Positions 23,613 to 34,100 of a DNA stretch of 64,000 nucleotides are shown in pieces. The notes under the pieces are model-generated. The model was not told the origin of the DNA and made no database searches. It saw only the letters and a list, made by a program, of their open reading frames with translations. Made by a program: the position numbers and the translations under genes. Position 1 is the first letter of the stretch; each line of letters starts with the position of its first letter. This DNA comes from G963692885 sp964658655 (GTDB taxonomy: Bacteria > Acidobacteriota > Terriglobia > Terriglobales > Acidobacteriaceae): contig CAZZZL010000005.1 of assembly GCA_964658655.1 (NCBI GenBank), forward strand, positions 62,001-126,000, read 5' to 3'.

Positions 23613-25492
23613 ATACTCACCTGCTGCTCACGTCTGCGCTGCGCACGCTCATCATGGGCGTCACCCTGTTCGCTGCTCTTCGACTGTTGCGGATACACCA
23701 GGTGCGCGCTCAGCGCGCGGCGTGGCTGCTGGCCCTTATTGCCGCGCTTGCCATGCCGGCCCTTGTTGGCGGCGGGATCGGCCTGCACGTTCTTCCTTCA
23801 CTTGCTCACAACCGCTCGATCGCGATGAATACTGCACCTGTACCTGTGACATACCTAACAGGCAGCGAAAGAATGACAGTCACGCCGGCGACTCTATCGG
23901 TTACCCCCCTATCCCAGGCAACCGTCAGCCCGCAACATAGCCGCCATTGGCCGATCTCATACGCGGCAACCCTCTACTGCCTGGTCGCAGGATTTCTACT
24001 GGTGCGCCTCGCCGTCGGCTTCGCCCTGGCAATGCGGCTTCGTCGACAGGCGGTCCCGGCGGACTGCATTCCGCTCGCCGATACAGATGTTCGTATCAGC
24101 CACCGTATCAGCACGCCTGTCACCATTGCCAGTTCGGTCCTGCTGCCGGCGTCGTCTACACGATGGGATGAGGCCAAGCTCCGCGTTGTGTTGAGCCATG
24201 AGAGCGCGCACGTCCATCAGCATGACTTCTACATCCAGCTGCTAACCGGACTCAACTGCGCCATCTTCTGGTTCAATCCGTTCAGCTGGTGGCTGCAGAA
24301 TCATCTGTCGGCCCTGGGCGAAGCCATGAGCGATCTGGCTGCCGTCGAACAGGCGGAAAGTCGAACGTCCTATGCAGCAGTCCTGCTGGAGTTCGCAACC
24401 TCCGCGCGCTGGCCGCTCACCGGCGTCGCCATGGCCCGCACCAGCAGTTTGCGCGTGCGCATCGAGCGGCTGCTCAGTGAGCAGCTGTTCGAACAGTCCT
24501 ACACCGGGAAGCGCCGGCTGCCCCTTGCCGCCGCGGCACTGGGAATCCTCGCAGTGTGCGCATCCACTTCCCTGACGCGCGTGCATGCCGCGCAGGCGAC
24601 GGCCACTCCCGCACCGCCTGCCTCCGCGCAGCCGGTCGCGGCACCTGAGGCCGATCCACACCCGGATGCAAACTCAGAGAACCTATCTAGGATTACGACC
24701 AGGGGGCCGTCATCCCGGGCGACCGAAGGTACAAATGCCTCCGCGGAGCCCGAGGACGCGTCGCAGGACATTCAGACACCGCCAGCGGCCCCCGACGCAC
24801 CACCGGTACCCTCGTATCGCAGCCACAGCAGTTACAACTACAACACCAACGACAACGGCGACAGTTACGCGCTGGTCGTCGGAGACGATCGCTACACCTT
24901 CAGCGGCGATTGGCAGCAGATGGGCGACCTGCAGTCGATCCAGAAAAGTACCCATGGCAATTTCATTTATTACCGGCACGACGGCAAGTCTTACGTCATT
25001 GACGACCCCGCCATTGTCGCCCGCGCCAGGGCGCTCTATGCGCCGATGGAAGCGCTGGGGAAGCAGCAGGAGGCACTGGGTAAACAGCAGGAGGCGCTCG
25101 GCAGACAGCAGGAAGCGCTTGGCCGCCGCCAGTCCAGCGTCAAGATACAGAGTCCTGACCTGAGCAAGGAAACTGCGGCTCTCGACAAGGCTTTACAGCA
25201 GATGAAGCAGCTGGCGGCTGAAAAGGAAGTCGACCGCGAGAGCCTTTCCAGGCTGCAGGAACAGATAGGCGAAATTCAGGGAAGACTTGGTGAGTTGCAG
25301 GGAGAAGCCGGCGAGCAGCAGGGCAAGATCGGAGCTGAGCGAGGTGCATTGGGCGAGCAGCAGGGCAAGCTGGGTGAAGCGCAGGGACACCTCGGCGAGA
25401 TGCAAGGCAAGCTCGGCGAAGAAGCCCACCGGCAGATCATCCCGATGATCCAGCAGGCTATTCAGAACGGTAAAGCCAAACCGGTCAACTAG
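23609..25492 (+). CDS. BlaR1-like M56 membrane metallopeptidase with repeat-rich C-terminal domain
   Basis: This 627-residue sensor has several N-terminal membrane helices and a cytoplasmic M56 zinc peptidase site H197-ESAH (LSHESAHVHQHDFYIQL), then EAMSDLAAVEQ. After a last membrane segment (LPLAAAALGILAVCAST) the C-terminal 280 residues are not a penicillin-binding domain. They comprise a Pro/Ala/Asp-rich linker, a YALVVGDDRYTFSGDW patch, and a helical region with seven-residue units: QQEALGK repeats from about 480, and G-x-L-G-E-x-Q-like repeats from about 540 to 610. This looks like a coiled coil. The family pairs with BlaI and cuts it on signal; the ligand of this variant is unknown. The 3' end shows imperfect DNA repeats. 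Confidence 0.85.
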   Translation: MNTHLLLTSALRTLIMGVTLFAALRLLRIHQVRAQRAAWLLALIAALAMPALVGGGIGLHVLPSLAHNRSIAMNTAPVPVTYLTGSERMTVTPATLSVTPLSQATVSPQHSRHWPISYAATLYCLVAGFLLVRLAVGFALAMRLRRQAVPADCIPLADTDVRISHRISTPVTIASSVLLPASSTRWDEAKLRVVLSHESAHVHQHDFYIQLLTGLNCAIFWFNPFSWWLQNHLSALGEAMSDLAAVEQAESRTSYAAVLLEFATSARWPLTGVAMARTSSLRVRIERLLSEQLFEQSYTGKRRLPLAAAALGILAVCASTSLTRVHAAQATATPAPPASAQPVAAPEADPHPDANSENLSRITTRGPSSRATEGTNASAEPEDASQDIQTPPAAPDAPPVPSYRSHSSYNYNTNDNGDSYALVVGDDRYTFSGDWQQMGDLQSIQKSTHGNFIYYRHDGKSYVIDDPAIVARARALYAPMEALGKQQEALGKQQEALGRQQEALGRRQSSVKIQSPDLSKETAALDKALQQMKQLAAEKEVDRESLSRLQEQIGEIQGRLGELQGEAGEQQGKIGAERGALGEQQGKLGEAQGHLGEMQGKLGEEAHRQIIPMIQQAIQNGKAKPVN

Positions 25493-25506
25493 GATCGGCA
25501 GCAGCA

Positions 25507-25541
25507 AAAAGGGCGCGGAGCGATCAGCTCCGCGCCCTTTT
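25507..25541. terminator. bidirectional Rho-independent terminator
   Basis: A perfect 15-bp stem (AAAAGGGCGCGGAGC / GCTCCGCGCCCTTTT) with a 5-nt loop lies between the convergent M56 gene and accD. A- and T-runs at the two ends let it work on both strands. Confidence 0.88.
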
Positions 25542-25554
25542 CTGTCTTACCGAA

Positions 25555-26412
25555 TTACTGTGGCGTCATGAAGCCGATCGCCCGCTCCAGGTAGGCCTTC
25601 ATTTCTTTGCGCGGCACTACGGCGTCCAGCATGCCGTGCTCCAGCAGGAACTCTGAACGCTGGAAGCCGTCGGGCAACTTCTGCCGGATGGTTTGCTCGA
25701 TGACGCGGGGCCCTGCGAAGCCGATCAGCGCGCCCGGCTCGGCAATATTTAAATCGCCCAGCATGGCGAAACTGGCCGTTACGCCACCAAACGTGGGATC
25801 CGTCAGCACAGAGATAAAGGGCAGACCCGCGTCATCCATCTGCGCCAGGCCGGCCGAAACCTTTGCCAGCTGCATCAGGCTGGCAATCCCCTCCTGCATA
25901 CGCGCGCCGCCTGAGGCCGAGACGACAATCAGCGACCGCTTCGTATTTAGCGCACGATCAACCGCCCGCGCGATCGTCTCACCGACGACGCTACCCATGC
26001 TGCCGCCAATAAAGGAGTACTCCATCACGCTCAGCACCACGTCATAGCGGCCCAGTTTGCCGATCGCATTCACGATCGCGTCGTTGAGGCCCGTCTCCGC
26101 CTGCGCCTTGGCCAGCCGCGGCTTGTAGGCCTTCAGGTCGACAAACTCCAGCGGATCGGTAGACTTCAACTCCAGGTCAACCAGTTCATAGCCCGGCTCG
26201 AGCAGCAGTTCCACGCGTTCCCGCGCATCCAGGCGGAAATGGTAGCCACACTTCGGGCACACCTGCTGATTGGCCTCGATATCGGCCTTGAAAATGAACT
26301 GTTTGCAGCCCACGCACTTGGTCCAGAGACCCTCAGTGCGTACCGTTTTATCTAGCGACGCCTTATCCGACGCGCCCTCAATCTCGTATCCCTGCCGCTT
26401 GAACCACGACAT
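25555..26412 (-). CDS. accD: acetyl-CoA carboxylase carboxyltransferase subunit beta
   Basis: This is a 285-residue AccD. The N-terminal zinc ribbon is CVGCKQFIFKADIEAN followed by CPKCGYHF, with four Cys. The carboxyltransferase crotonase-fold core contains MEYSFIGGSMGSVVGE, VVSASGGARMQEG and the DPTFGGVTASFAMLGD substrate segment. It works with AccA, which is not in the window, to move CO2 from biotin to acetyl-CoA. The C-terminus ends normally (RAIGFMTPQ). It is convergent with the M56 gene, with a terminator between, and 74 bp from rlmH on the same strand. Confidence 0.97.
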   Translation of the reverse strand: MSWFKRQGYEIEGASDKASLDKTVRTEGLWTKCVGCKQFIFKADIEANQQVCPKCGYHFRLDARERVELLLEPGYELVDLELKSTDPLEFVDLKAYKPRLAKAQAETGLNDAIVNAIGKLGRYDVVLSVMEYSFIGGSMGSVVGETIARAVDRALNTKRSLIVVSASGGARMQEGIASLMQLAKVSAGLAQMDDAGLPFISVLTDPTFGGVTASFAMLGDLNIAEPGALIGFAGPRVIEQTIRQKLPDGFQRSEFLLEHGMLDAVVPRKEMKAYLERAIGFMTPQ

Positions 26413-26486
26413 CTGTCATTCCTCTCGACCAAGCCACTTGTCATCCCGACCCCGGGTGGAGGAGCCTGCATCTCCGACCATTCACG

Positions 26487-26939
26487 TTAGTGCCCAGTAT
26501 GGTAGGGGTGCCCAGCCATGATTGTAAACGCGCGGTAGACCTGCTCTGTCAGTACCAGGCGCGCGAGTTCATGAGGCAGGGTCATGGGTCCCAGGGAAAG
26601 CAACAGGTCCGCCCGTCCGCGCGCGGTCTCTGACCAGCCGCTGGCCGGACCGATCGCCAGAAGAATCGATTGGCGGCCCTGGTCGCGCTCGCGTTGCAGC
26701 CAACCCGCAAAAGCTTCCGAGGAGAAGGTCTTGCCCCGGCTGTCCAGCAGCACCAGCAATAGAGGGGTCCTGCCCTTTTGCCGGGCTGCTGCTTCCAGGA
26801 ACGCGGCTTCGGACTCGTACAGCGGGAACTGCACGGAGGTAAAAGGAGCCAGCCGACCCGCGTAGAAATCCATCGGCTCTATAAATCTGGTCAGGCGTCC
26901 TTTGCCTGCTACCGCCGCAATGGTGAGTTGGAGAGCCAT
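26487..26939 (-). CDS. rlmH: 23S rRNA (pseudouridine1915-N3)-methyltransferase RlmH
   Basis: RlmH is a 150-residue SPOUT-class methyltransferase acting on helix 69 of 23S rRNA. The SAM-binding knot region is ILLAIGPASGWSE (normally IGGxxG), followed by LLSLGPMTLPHELARLVL and the conserved end EQVYRAFTIMAGHPYHTGH. The GPASG loop replaces the usual GGAEG, a mild deviation. The usual length is about 155. It is upstream of accD in the same direction. Confidence 0.92.
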   Translation of the reverse strand: MALQLTIAAVAGKGRLTRFIEPMDFYAGRLAPFTSVQFPLYESEAAFLEAAARQKGRTPLLLVLLDSRGKTFSSEAFAGWLQRERDQGRQSILLAIGPASGWSETARGRADLLLSLGPMTLPHELARLVLTEQVYRAFTIMAGHPYHTGH

Positions 26940-27261
26940 GAAATCAACCTATTTCGTCAGCATGCAGAGGCAGAACCAGGTGCGGGCATCGTTACGAATT
27001 TTCCCCGCAATGGCGTTTTCATTGAAAGACATATCTTTTCTACGTAATTTCATACTTTTTTAGCATTACCGAAACCCTATCGTCGTGCCTATACAACCTA
27101 TTCCACCCTAATGAACGCTGAGCACAGAACTTTTGGCAATTCGGTTATGAATTCCGGCGTTTGGCCACCCGCGTGCTCACTACGAACTATATCCATTGCA
27201 ATTTTTGCAGGTATTGCCGGCAGCCCGCGCGGATGTCGGAACTTTTGGGGGTAACACCGAT
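26940..27261. other. intergenic region upstream of the first large TonB receptor
   Basis: This 322-bp region has no gene. A weak promoter-like pair on the plus strand is TTGAAA (27022-27027), a 17-bp spacer and TAATTT (27045-27050). A GGGGG stretch (about 27246-27250) is the ribosome-binding site of the following gene. The ORF frame does extend upstream to 27196, but that part is not signal-peptide-like. Confidence 0.35.
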
Positions 27262-30200
27262 ATGAAGCTTGTCCGCCGCTCTTTCAGGTCGCTCGCACTC
27301 AGCGCAGCCCTGGTCTCCGGATTCACAGCAATTACCATTACGCCCTCTGCGTGGGCGCAAACCGACACCGGCCAGATCGCCGGCACGGTTACCGATCCCT
27401 CCGGCGCCGTCGTTACAAATGCCACAGTGACCGTGAAAAACCTCGGCACAGCCGCGGTACGGGTCGACCACTCAAGCAATAGCGGCAGCTACCTGCTTAC
27501 CGACCTCACGCCCGCGCAGTATGAAGTCACCATTGAAGCCCCCGGTTTCAAGAGCACTGTAACGCAGGTCGAAGTCACTGTCGGTGGCCATGCAACAGTG
27601 GATGCGAAGCTGACGTTGGGATCCGGCGCGACGGAAGTGCAGGTCGTCGCCCAGGGCGGCGCCCAGGTGAATACTGAGACGCAGGAGCTTTCGCAGGTCG
27701 TAGACCGCCAGCAGATTCAGCAGCTTCCTTCATTGACCCGTAATCCGTATGACTTTGTCGAACTCTCCGGCAACGTATCGAGCGGCGATAGCTCGGGCCC
27801 GAACAAGTCGCAAAACGCCACTTCACGCGGGGTCGGTTTCAGTATCAACGGTCAGCGCTCAACCGGCACCGAGATTCTTTTGGATGGTGTCGAAAACATC
27901 GCTGTGTTCGGTGATGGTGTTGGCATCAATGTCCCGATAGACGCCGTACAGGAATACCGCGTCGTGACCAGCAACTTTGAACCGCAGTATGGACGCGCCT
28001 CAGGTGGCGTGGTCGATGTGAGCACCGTTGCTGGCTCCAACAAGTTTCATGGCAATGCGTGGGAATTCAATCGTCTCTCCGATTACACCTCCAACACTGT
28101 GCTCAATTCACAGGAAGGCAATCCGAAGGGAACCTATACACGCAACCAGTTCGGCTTCATCATCGATGGTCCGATCCTCCGCGATAAGCTCTTCTTCGAA
28201 GCGACAACGGAATGGACTCGCGTTCGCAGCGCAGCCAGCCAGCAGGCAGCAGTACTTACACCGCAATATCTGGCGCTGGCACCCGCCAACATCAAGAGCT
28301 TTTTCAGCGCCTACGGCCCGCAAACATTTACTTTTACAAACACGTACACCAACGCACAGCTCGGCACCCCGGCTTCGAACGGCAATCCCGCGACAGTCGG
28401 AGTTCCAGGACTGCCCGCATCGACACCGATTTTCGGGACAGTGCCGTTCACGTCTCCCAATGACGCGGGTGGTGGTCTACCCCAGAACACCTACAACATT
28501 GTTGGCCGTGTGGATTACAACCTCAACGAATCCACCCGTGCGTTCTTCCGGTATGTGGATTACAAGGAGGTCGATCAGAGCGGCAGCAATTTCTCGTCAC
28601 CGTACTCCCAGTACAACGTGGGCGGAACGGTCGATAACCAGGCTTACCTGCTGAACGTCTCGCATGTCGTCAACCCCAACATTGTTGAAAACACCAAGGC
28701 GAGCTTCAGCCGCTTCAACACTTTCTACAGTTATGACACCAAGCTCCAAAACACGCCAACACTTATTGTCTCCACCAACGCGCAGGTTCCCGGGACGTCC
28801 ACGTTTATCCAGTTGCCCGGTTTTTATGACACCAATCCTGGCAATGGCGGCCTGCCATATGGTGGCCCCCAGAACACTGTCCAGATTAATGAGGATGTGG
28901 ACATCAATAAAGGGAAGCATGCGATGCAGTATGGCGCCGCGATCCTCTACATCCAGGACAACAACGCCTATGGCGCTTATGCACAGGCGAACGAGCAGCT
29001 GGGCAACAACCGTACTGTCGGATTGAACAACCTCGGCACCGGCAATCTGTTCGAGTTTCAGGCTGCCGTCGACGCAAACGGCACACTACCCTGCACGCGG
29101 AATCCTTATACCGGTGCTTTGAACCCAACTACTGCCTGCTCTATCAACCTGCCGGCAACTGCGCCCGCTTTTGCCCGCAGCGATCGGTTTCATGACTGGG
29201 CTGTCTACGGGCAGGACGCATGGAAGGTCACTTCGAAGTTCACCTTCAACTACGGTCTGCGCTACGAGTATTACGGTGTGCAACACAACAATCACCAGAA
29301 CCTGGATTCCAACTTTTACTACGGTGATGGGAATCTTGACGCAAATGGCGTCCGCACCGGCCAGGTCTACACCACGCCAAAAAGCCCGATCGGCGGACTT
29401 TGGAAGCCATCGTATGGCACTGTCTCCCCGCGTATTGGTTTTGCCTATGACCTTACGGGCGATGGCAAAACCTCCATCCGCGGCGGCTACGGTATCAGTT
29501 ATGAACGCAATTTCGGCAACGTCACCTTCAACGTCATTCAAAATCCGCCAAACTACGCAGTCGTAGTTCTGAACAGCACCGCGGCAAACCCGATCCCGGT
29601 GACAAACTCTAACTCTGGTCCGCTGGCTGGTGCATCAGGCAGCGTCCCACTTCCGCCAACCAGTCTGCGCAACGTTGATCAGAACATTCGCACTTCGCAG
29701 ACTCAGTTCTACAGCGCTGCCATTGAGCACCAGCTCGCTTCCGGCACTGTAGTCTCCCTGCAGTATGCCGGCGCGCGCGGTATCCACCTGTATGACATCA
29801 AGAACATCAATGGCCTCGGCAGCGGTAACGCTCTTTTGGGCGATCCCTTGTCTGATGGACTCGCAACTCCCGATTACGGTCTGACGCGTCTCAATTCTCA
29901 GTACTCCAATACCAACAACCGCGGCTCCAATGGCGATTCCTACTACCACGCGATGAATGTCCAGTTCCAGAGCAACAACCTGCATCACACGGGACTGAAC
30001 ATCTCCGCGAATTACACCTTCGCGCACGCGACAGACGATCTCAGCACGACCTTCTCTGAGTCCAACAACGCATTCAGCCTCGGTTACACCAATCCATTCA
30101 ATCCGGCCTTTGACCACGGCAACAGCGATCTGGATATCCGCCATCGCCTCGTCATTGCGCCCATTTACCAGACGCCCTGGTTCACCAATAGCCACAGCAC

Positions 30201-30807
30201 CTTAAAGTCAGCGCTCTTCGGCTGGCAGGTGACCGGTATCTACACCGTCCGCAGTGGAACACCTTTCACCTACTTCGACAGCAGCTATAACGACTCCGGC
30301 TACAACGTTGCCCGCTACGCACCGGCATCCGGCACAATTCCCACGCACACCTTCAAGTCGATTCCATCCGGTCAGAACGGCGGCGGCAGCGATACCTACA
30401 CCATCGGAAGTCTGCCGGCTGCCCGCTCTTACTACAACCAGGCCTGGAGCGACGAGACTGGCGGCAACATTCAGGTCTCCGACTGGGGAGCCTATCCCTC
30501 AACGGAGACTTCACGCAACGCCTTCCGCGGTCCCGGTGCCTGGAACGTAGACGCGGCCGTCAGCAAGACGATCCCCATCCACGAGCAGGTCAACCTGATC
30601 TTCCGCGCGGAAGGATTCGACTTGCTGAATCACCATAACCTCTACCTGCAGGAAGGCCTGAATGACGTTGCTAATCTTCAGGATCCCACGGTCGGACCAG
30701 TAGTACTGCCTCAGGGAGCACCAGCCGTCATCGGCTCCAAAGGCGGTCTGGGTGGAGTGAACGACGAGCGCCGCTTCGGCCAGTTCTCTCTGTCACTCAC
30801 TTTCTAA
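27262..30807 (+). CDS. TonB-dependent receptor, Oar-like, with carboxypeptidase-regulatory-like domain
   Basis: This 1181-residue outer-membrane protein starts with a signal peptide (SLALSAALVSGFTAITITPS, cleaved after AWAQ). An N-terminal Ig-like carboxypeptidase-regulatory domain (GQIAGTVTDPSGAVVTNATV) runs to about residue 110, followed by the plug (EILLDGVENIAVFGDGVGIN, ASGGVVDVSTVAGSNKFHG) and a long beta barrel ending in FGQFSLSLTF with a terminal Phe. This is the Oar/OmpA-related group expanded in acidobacteria; its substrate is often a polysaccharide or large molecule, unknown here. Energy would come from TonB (48171). The ATG at 27262 is preferred over 27196, which lies upstream of the signal peptide. 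A paralogue follows 313 bp later. Confidence 0.92.
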   Translation: MKLVRRSFRSLALSAALVSGFTAITITPSAWAQTDTGQIAGTVTDPSGAVVTNATVTVKNLGTAAVRVDHSSNSGSYLLTDLTPAQYEVTIEAPGFKSTVTQVEVTVGGHATVDAKLTLGSGATEVQVVAQGGAQVNTETQELSQVVDRQQIQQLPSLTRNPYDFVELSGNVSSGDSSGPNKSQNATSRGVGFSINGQRSTGTEILLDGVENIAVFGDGVGINVPIDAVQEYRVVTSNFEPQYGRASGGVVDVSTVAGSNKFHGNAWEFNRLSDYTSNTVLNSQEGNPKGTYTRNQFGFIIDGPILRDKLFFEATTEWTRVRSAASQQAAVLTPQYLALAPANIKSFFSAYGPQTFTFTNTYTNAQLGTPASNGNPATVGVPGLPASTPIFGTVPFTSPNDAGGGLPQNTYNIVGRVDYNLNESTRAFFRYVDYKEVDQSGSNFSSPYSQYNVGGTVDNQAYLLNVSHVVNPNIVENTKASFSRFNTFYSYDTKLQNTPTLIVSTNAQVPGTSTFIQLPGFYDTNPGNGGLPYGGPQNTVQINEDVDINKGKHAMQYGAAILYIQDNNAYGAYAQANEQLGNNRTVGLNNLGTGNLFEFQAAVDANGTLPCTRNPYTGALNPTTACSINLPATAPAFARSDRFHDWAVYGQDAWKVTSKFTFNYGLRYEYYGVQHNNHQNLDSNFYYGDGNLDANGVRTGQVYTTPKSPIGGLWKPSYGTVSPRIGFAYDLTGDGKTSIRGGYGISYERNFGNVTFNVIQNPPNYAVVVLNSTAANPIPVTNSNSGPLAGASGSVPLPPTSLRNVDQNIRTSQTQFYSAAIEHQLASGTVVSLQYAGARGIHLYDIKNINGLGSGNALLGDPLSDGLATPDYGLTRLNSQYSNTNNRGSNGDSYYHAMNVQFQSNNLHHTGLNISANYTFAHATDDLSTTFSESNNAFSLGYTNPFNPAFDHGNSDLDIRHRLVIAPIYQTPWFTNSHSTLKSALFGWQVTGIYTVRSGTPFTYFDSSYNDSGYNVARYAPASGTIPTHTFKSIPSGQNGGGSDTYTIGSLPAARSYYNQAWSDETGGNIQVSDWGAYPSTETSRNAFRGPGAWNVDAAVSKTIPIHEQVNLIFRAEGFDLLNHHNLYLQEGLNDVANLQDPTVGPVVLPQGAPAVIGSKGGLGGVNDERRFGQFSLSLTF

Positions 30808-31120
30808 CGCTGGTACCCAACCGGCACAAATAAGGACAAGGGCCGGGCAACCCATCAGGAGCGCCCGGCCCTTTATCCGAAATATTATTTTGACAATAAA
30901 CACCTACCAAAAACAGTAGATCGAGCTGCGGAGCTACGGCTGATTGTTGACGAGGCAGGCACGCGGACGCTCATCTACCTGCCATATCGACAAATGCGTC
31001 CCCTCGCGCCATTTGGCATCCTGCTTGCAACATCGGCTCCGGACGTGCCCGAAAGCTGGCTTCGGATACCAGCGGTTTCTCTCGCCTGGCACTGTACGGT
31101 CGCCCATCTGTGGAGGATGA
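30808..31120. other. intergenic region between the two large TonB receptors
   Basis: This 313-bp region has no gene that I can support. It contains the terminator at 30838-30873 and then a possible -35 TTGACA at 30890-30895 with no good -10. The downstream gene has a GGAGG 5-6 nt before its ATG. Confidence 0.3.
30838..30873 (+). terminator. Rho-independent terminator of the first TonB receptor
   Basis: AAGGGCCGGGC (30838-30848) pairs with GCCCGGCCCTT (30863-30873), an 11-bp perfect stem with a 14-nt loop, followed by TT and a weak U-tract. Confidence 0.7.
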
Positions 31121-34100
31121 ATGCTTAGATTTCAACGCCTGGGTCTTTTCGGAGTACTGGCTCTCTCGCTCTCTACACCTGCCCTGTATCTGCATGCGCA
31201 GTCCAGCAATGCCGCCATCACCGGCACGATCACCGACTCGGCCGGAGCGAGCGTAGCCTCCGCCAAGGTCACCGTCACCAATACCACGACCGGCATCAGC
31301 ACGACCACGGTCACCAATTCGCGCGGCTTCTTCACTTTCCCGCAAATTGCCATCGGTGGACCCTACACAGTCGATATTGACGCAACAGGCTTCAAGAAGT
31401 ATGAGTCGACCGGGTTGATGCTTAACCTGAATGACAATCGCTCTATCGATGCAAAGCTCGACGTCGGCTCAACGTCCCAGACTGTTGAAGTTACGGCTAC
31501 CAATGGCGCGGTCGACACGACCGATACGCAACTGAAAGACACCATCAGCGCCACAGAGATCGAACAGTTCCCCCTTTTCGGACGGGATGCCTCGGGACTG
31601 CAAAAGCTTCAGGCGGGTAGCGTGGAATCCTCCGACAGATTCGGTACATCCTCCGCAGACGGCACGCAGACATCGGGTAACTCGTTTGTGCTGGACGGCA
31701 TTGACATCAACGACGGCCCACTTCAAAGCAGCGGCATCTCAGTCAATCCAGATGCGCTCGCAGAAGAAACTATCATCACCAGCACCCTGAATCCTGAATT
31801 CTCAAGGAACAGCGGGGCCATTATCAATCAGACGATCAAGAGTGGTACGAACAGCTTCCACGGTTCGGCCTTCGAGCTTTATCGTGACACCTTCCTGAAC
31901 AACGGCGATTATTTCTCACTTCCGGGACAGCGGCCACCCTTCCACCAGAACCTCTACGGCGGTACGCTCGGCGGCCCAATTGTGAAGGACAAGCTTTTCG
32001 GCTTCCTCGCTTACCAGGGATACCGCAACAAAACCGGCACAACACAAACCACTGTCGTTCCCTCTGCGCTTCAGCGAACGGGCAACTTTGCCGGCGATGA
32101 CGGAGTTATCATTCCGGCTGCCTCCTTGAATCCCATTGCAGTAAGGTTGTTGAACACATTTGTTCCGCTTCCAAATACGATCAGCGGCGGACAGCCAGCA
32201 TACAGCTTTCCCACTGCAAATACGGGAGCAAGCGACCAGGGAATCATTCGCGTCGACTATCACCTTTCAGAAAAAGATTCGTTTTTCGCATCGTCCACCT
32301 TCCAGTCCAGTCCCACGACAGAGACGCTGCCTTTCGACGGCGCAAACCTTCCGGGATTCGGCGAGGTAGACGCAGCGCACTACAAGCTATTTTCCGCGGA
32401 CTACACGCACACCTTCACCCCCAACCTACTGAACGATCTGCAGGCGGCGTACTTCCGCTTTAACTATGCGGCCGTTGAACCGCAGAAGATCGTGCTGCCT
32501 TCCAGCTATGGTTTTGCCATCAATCCACAATCGCCATCCGCAGGGCTGCCGAATATCGGAGTCCAGGGTGCATTCACGCTTGGTTTTACCGCCGACGGAC
32601 CGCAGCCCCGCAAAGACACAAACCTTCGCGGTTCGGATACATTCACATGGGTGAAAGGCAACCACACGCTGAAATTTGGCGGGTCAGTGGAGCAGTTCCG
32701 GGTCAGCAATCCCTTCTTCGGCAACAACAACGGTAACTTCGCGTTCAATAACGACACAGACCAATACTCCGGCCTGCAAGATTTCCTCAAAGGCACTGCG
32801 GATACCTACACACAAGGGTCAGGCGGTTTCATTGATGCCCTTGCATGGGAGAACTACTTCTATGCGCAGGACAGCTGGAAGGTCAGTTCCGACTTCGTAC
32901 TCAACTACGGATTGGCTTATGACATCGAAACTCCTAATAAGAACCGGCAGGATGACGGCCTTGACGTCGGTTGCTTCCAGGTCAGCAACGCCACGACCAA
33001 TGTGTTCAGGGGCGTAAATAAATTCCCTGGCTACCTCTACCCCGGCGACCCAGGGTGCAATGCCTACGGTGGAACCTCAGTCAAATACAACCACTTCGCG
33101 CCGCGCATCGGATTTGATTGGTCGCCCAGTGAAGGCCCCGCTTTCCTGCTGGGAAGCGCTGGTTCGCATAACTTCTCTATCCGAGGCGGCTTCGGCATTT
33201 ACTACAACCGCGATCAGGAAGAGGGGCAGTTGCAGAACCTGAGCGTGCCACCCTTTAGTCTCACAGCCAATGTAGCCAATCCTGACTTTGCAAATCCCCT
33301 GGGAGTTGGCGCAGGCAAAACCAATCCGTTTCCGTTCTCCCCGCCCACTCCAGGCGCCGTGATCGACTGGAGCCAGTTCATTGAACTGGACACAAACGCG
33401 ATTTCGCCCACTTATTCTGTCCCTTATGTCTATAACTTCAATTTGAACGTTCAGCGCGAACTGCCTAGCAATATTCGTTTACAGGTAAGTTATGTGGGTT
33501 CACTGGGCCATCACTTGGTAATTGCGACCGAAGGCGACCCAATCACCGCCGCAGGACATGCAGCGTGCGTAGCCGATACAACAGGGTGCGGAGATCCTTC
33601 TCAGATCTTCGAGCACCTGCTATATCCCCAGAATGCCGCGCAGCCGGCTACTTATCCCGGAAGCGGAGGCGCACCCTACTATCTAAGCGTTGGAACACAG
33701 GGTACTACCGGAAGCTCGAACTATAACTCCGCACAAGTAACGATCAGCAAGGTGCCGACTCATGGCCTCAGCTTTCAGGTTGCCTATACTTACTCGAAGG
33801 CGCTGGATAACGGATCGGGACTCGAAAGCTCGGGCTTTCATAGCCGTTCCTATAACCAATATCCCGGGTTCAGCTATCTGAATTACGGGCCCTCGGATTA
33901 TGATGCCCGTCAACGCCTCTCTGCTGGTTATGTCTACACCGTGCCGGTATACCACACCTCGAACTACCTCGTACGCGAAGCACTCAGTGGCTGGCAGATC
34001 GCAGGTATTACCGCCGTACAGACTGGCAACCCTGTGTCCTTATCGGAGTCTGGTGTTTACCTGTCGAAATGGTGCGATGCCTTCAGCTATTACGGATGCC

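Noticed and set aside
25060..25420. possible repeat array or CRISPR in the M56 gene
   Set aside because: The repeats are imperfect, in frame and code for heptapeptides; no spacers or constant repeat units.
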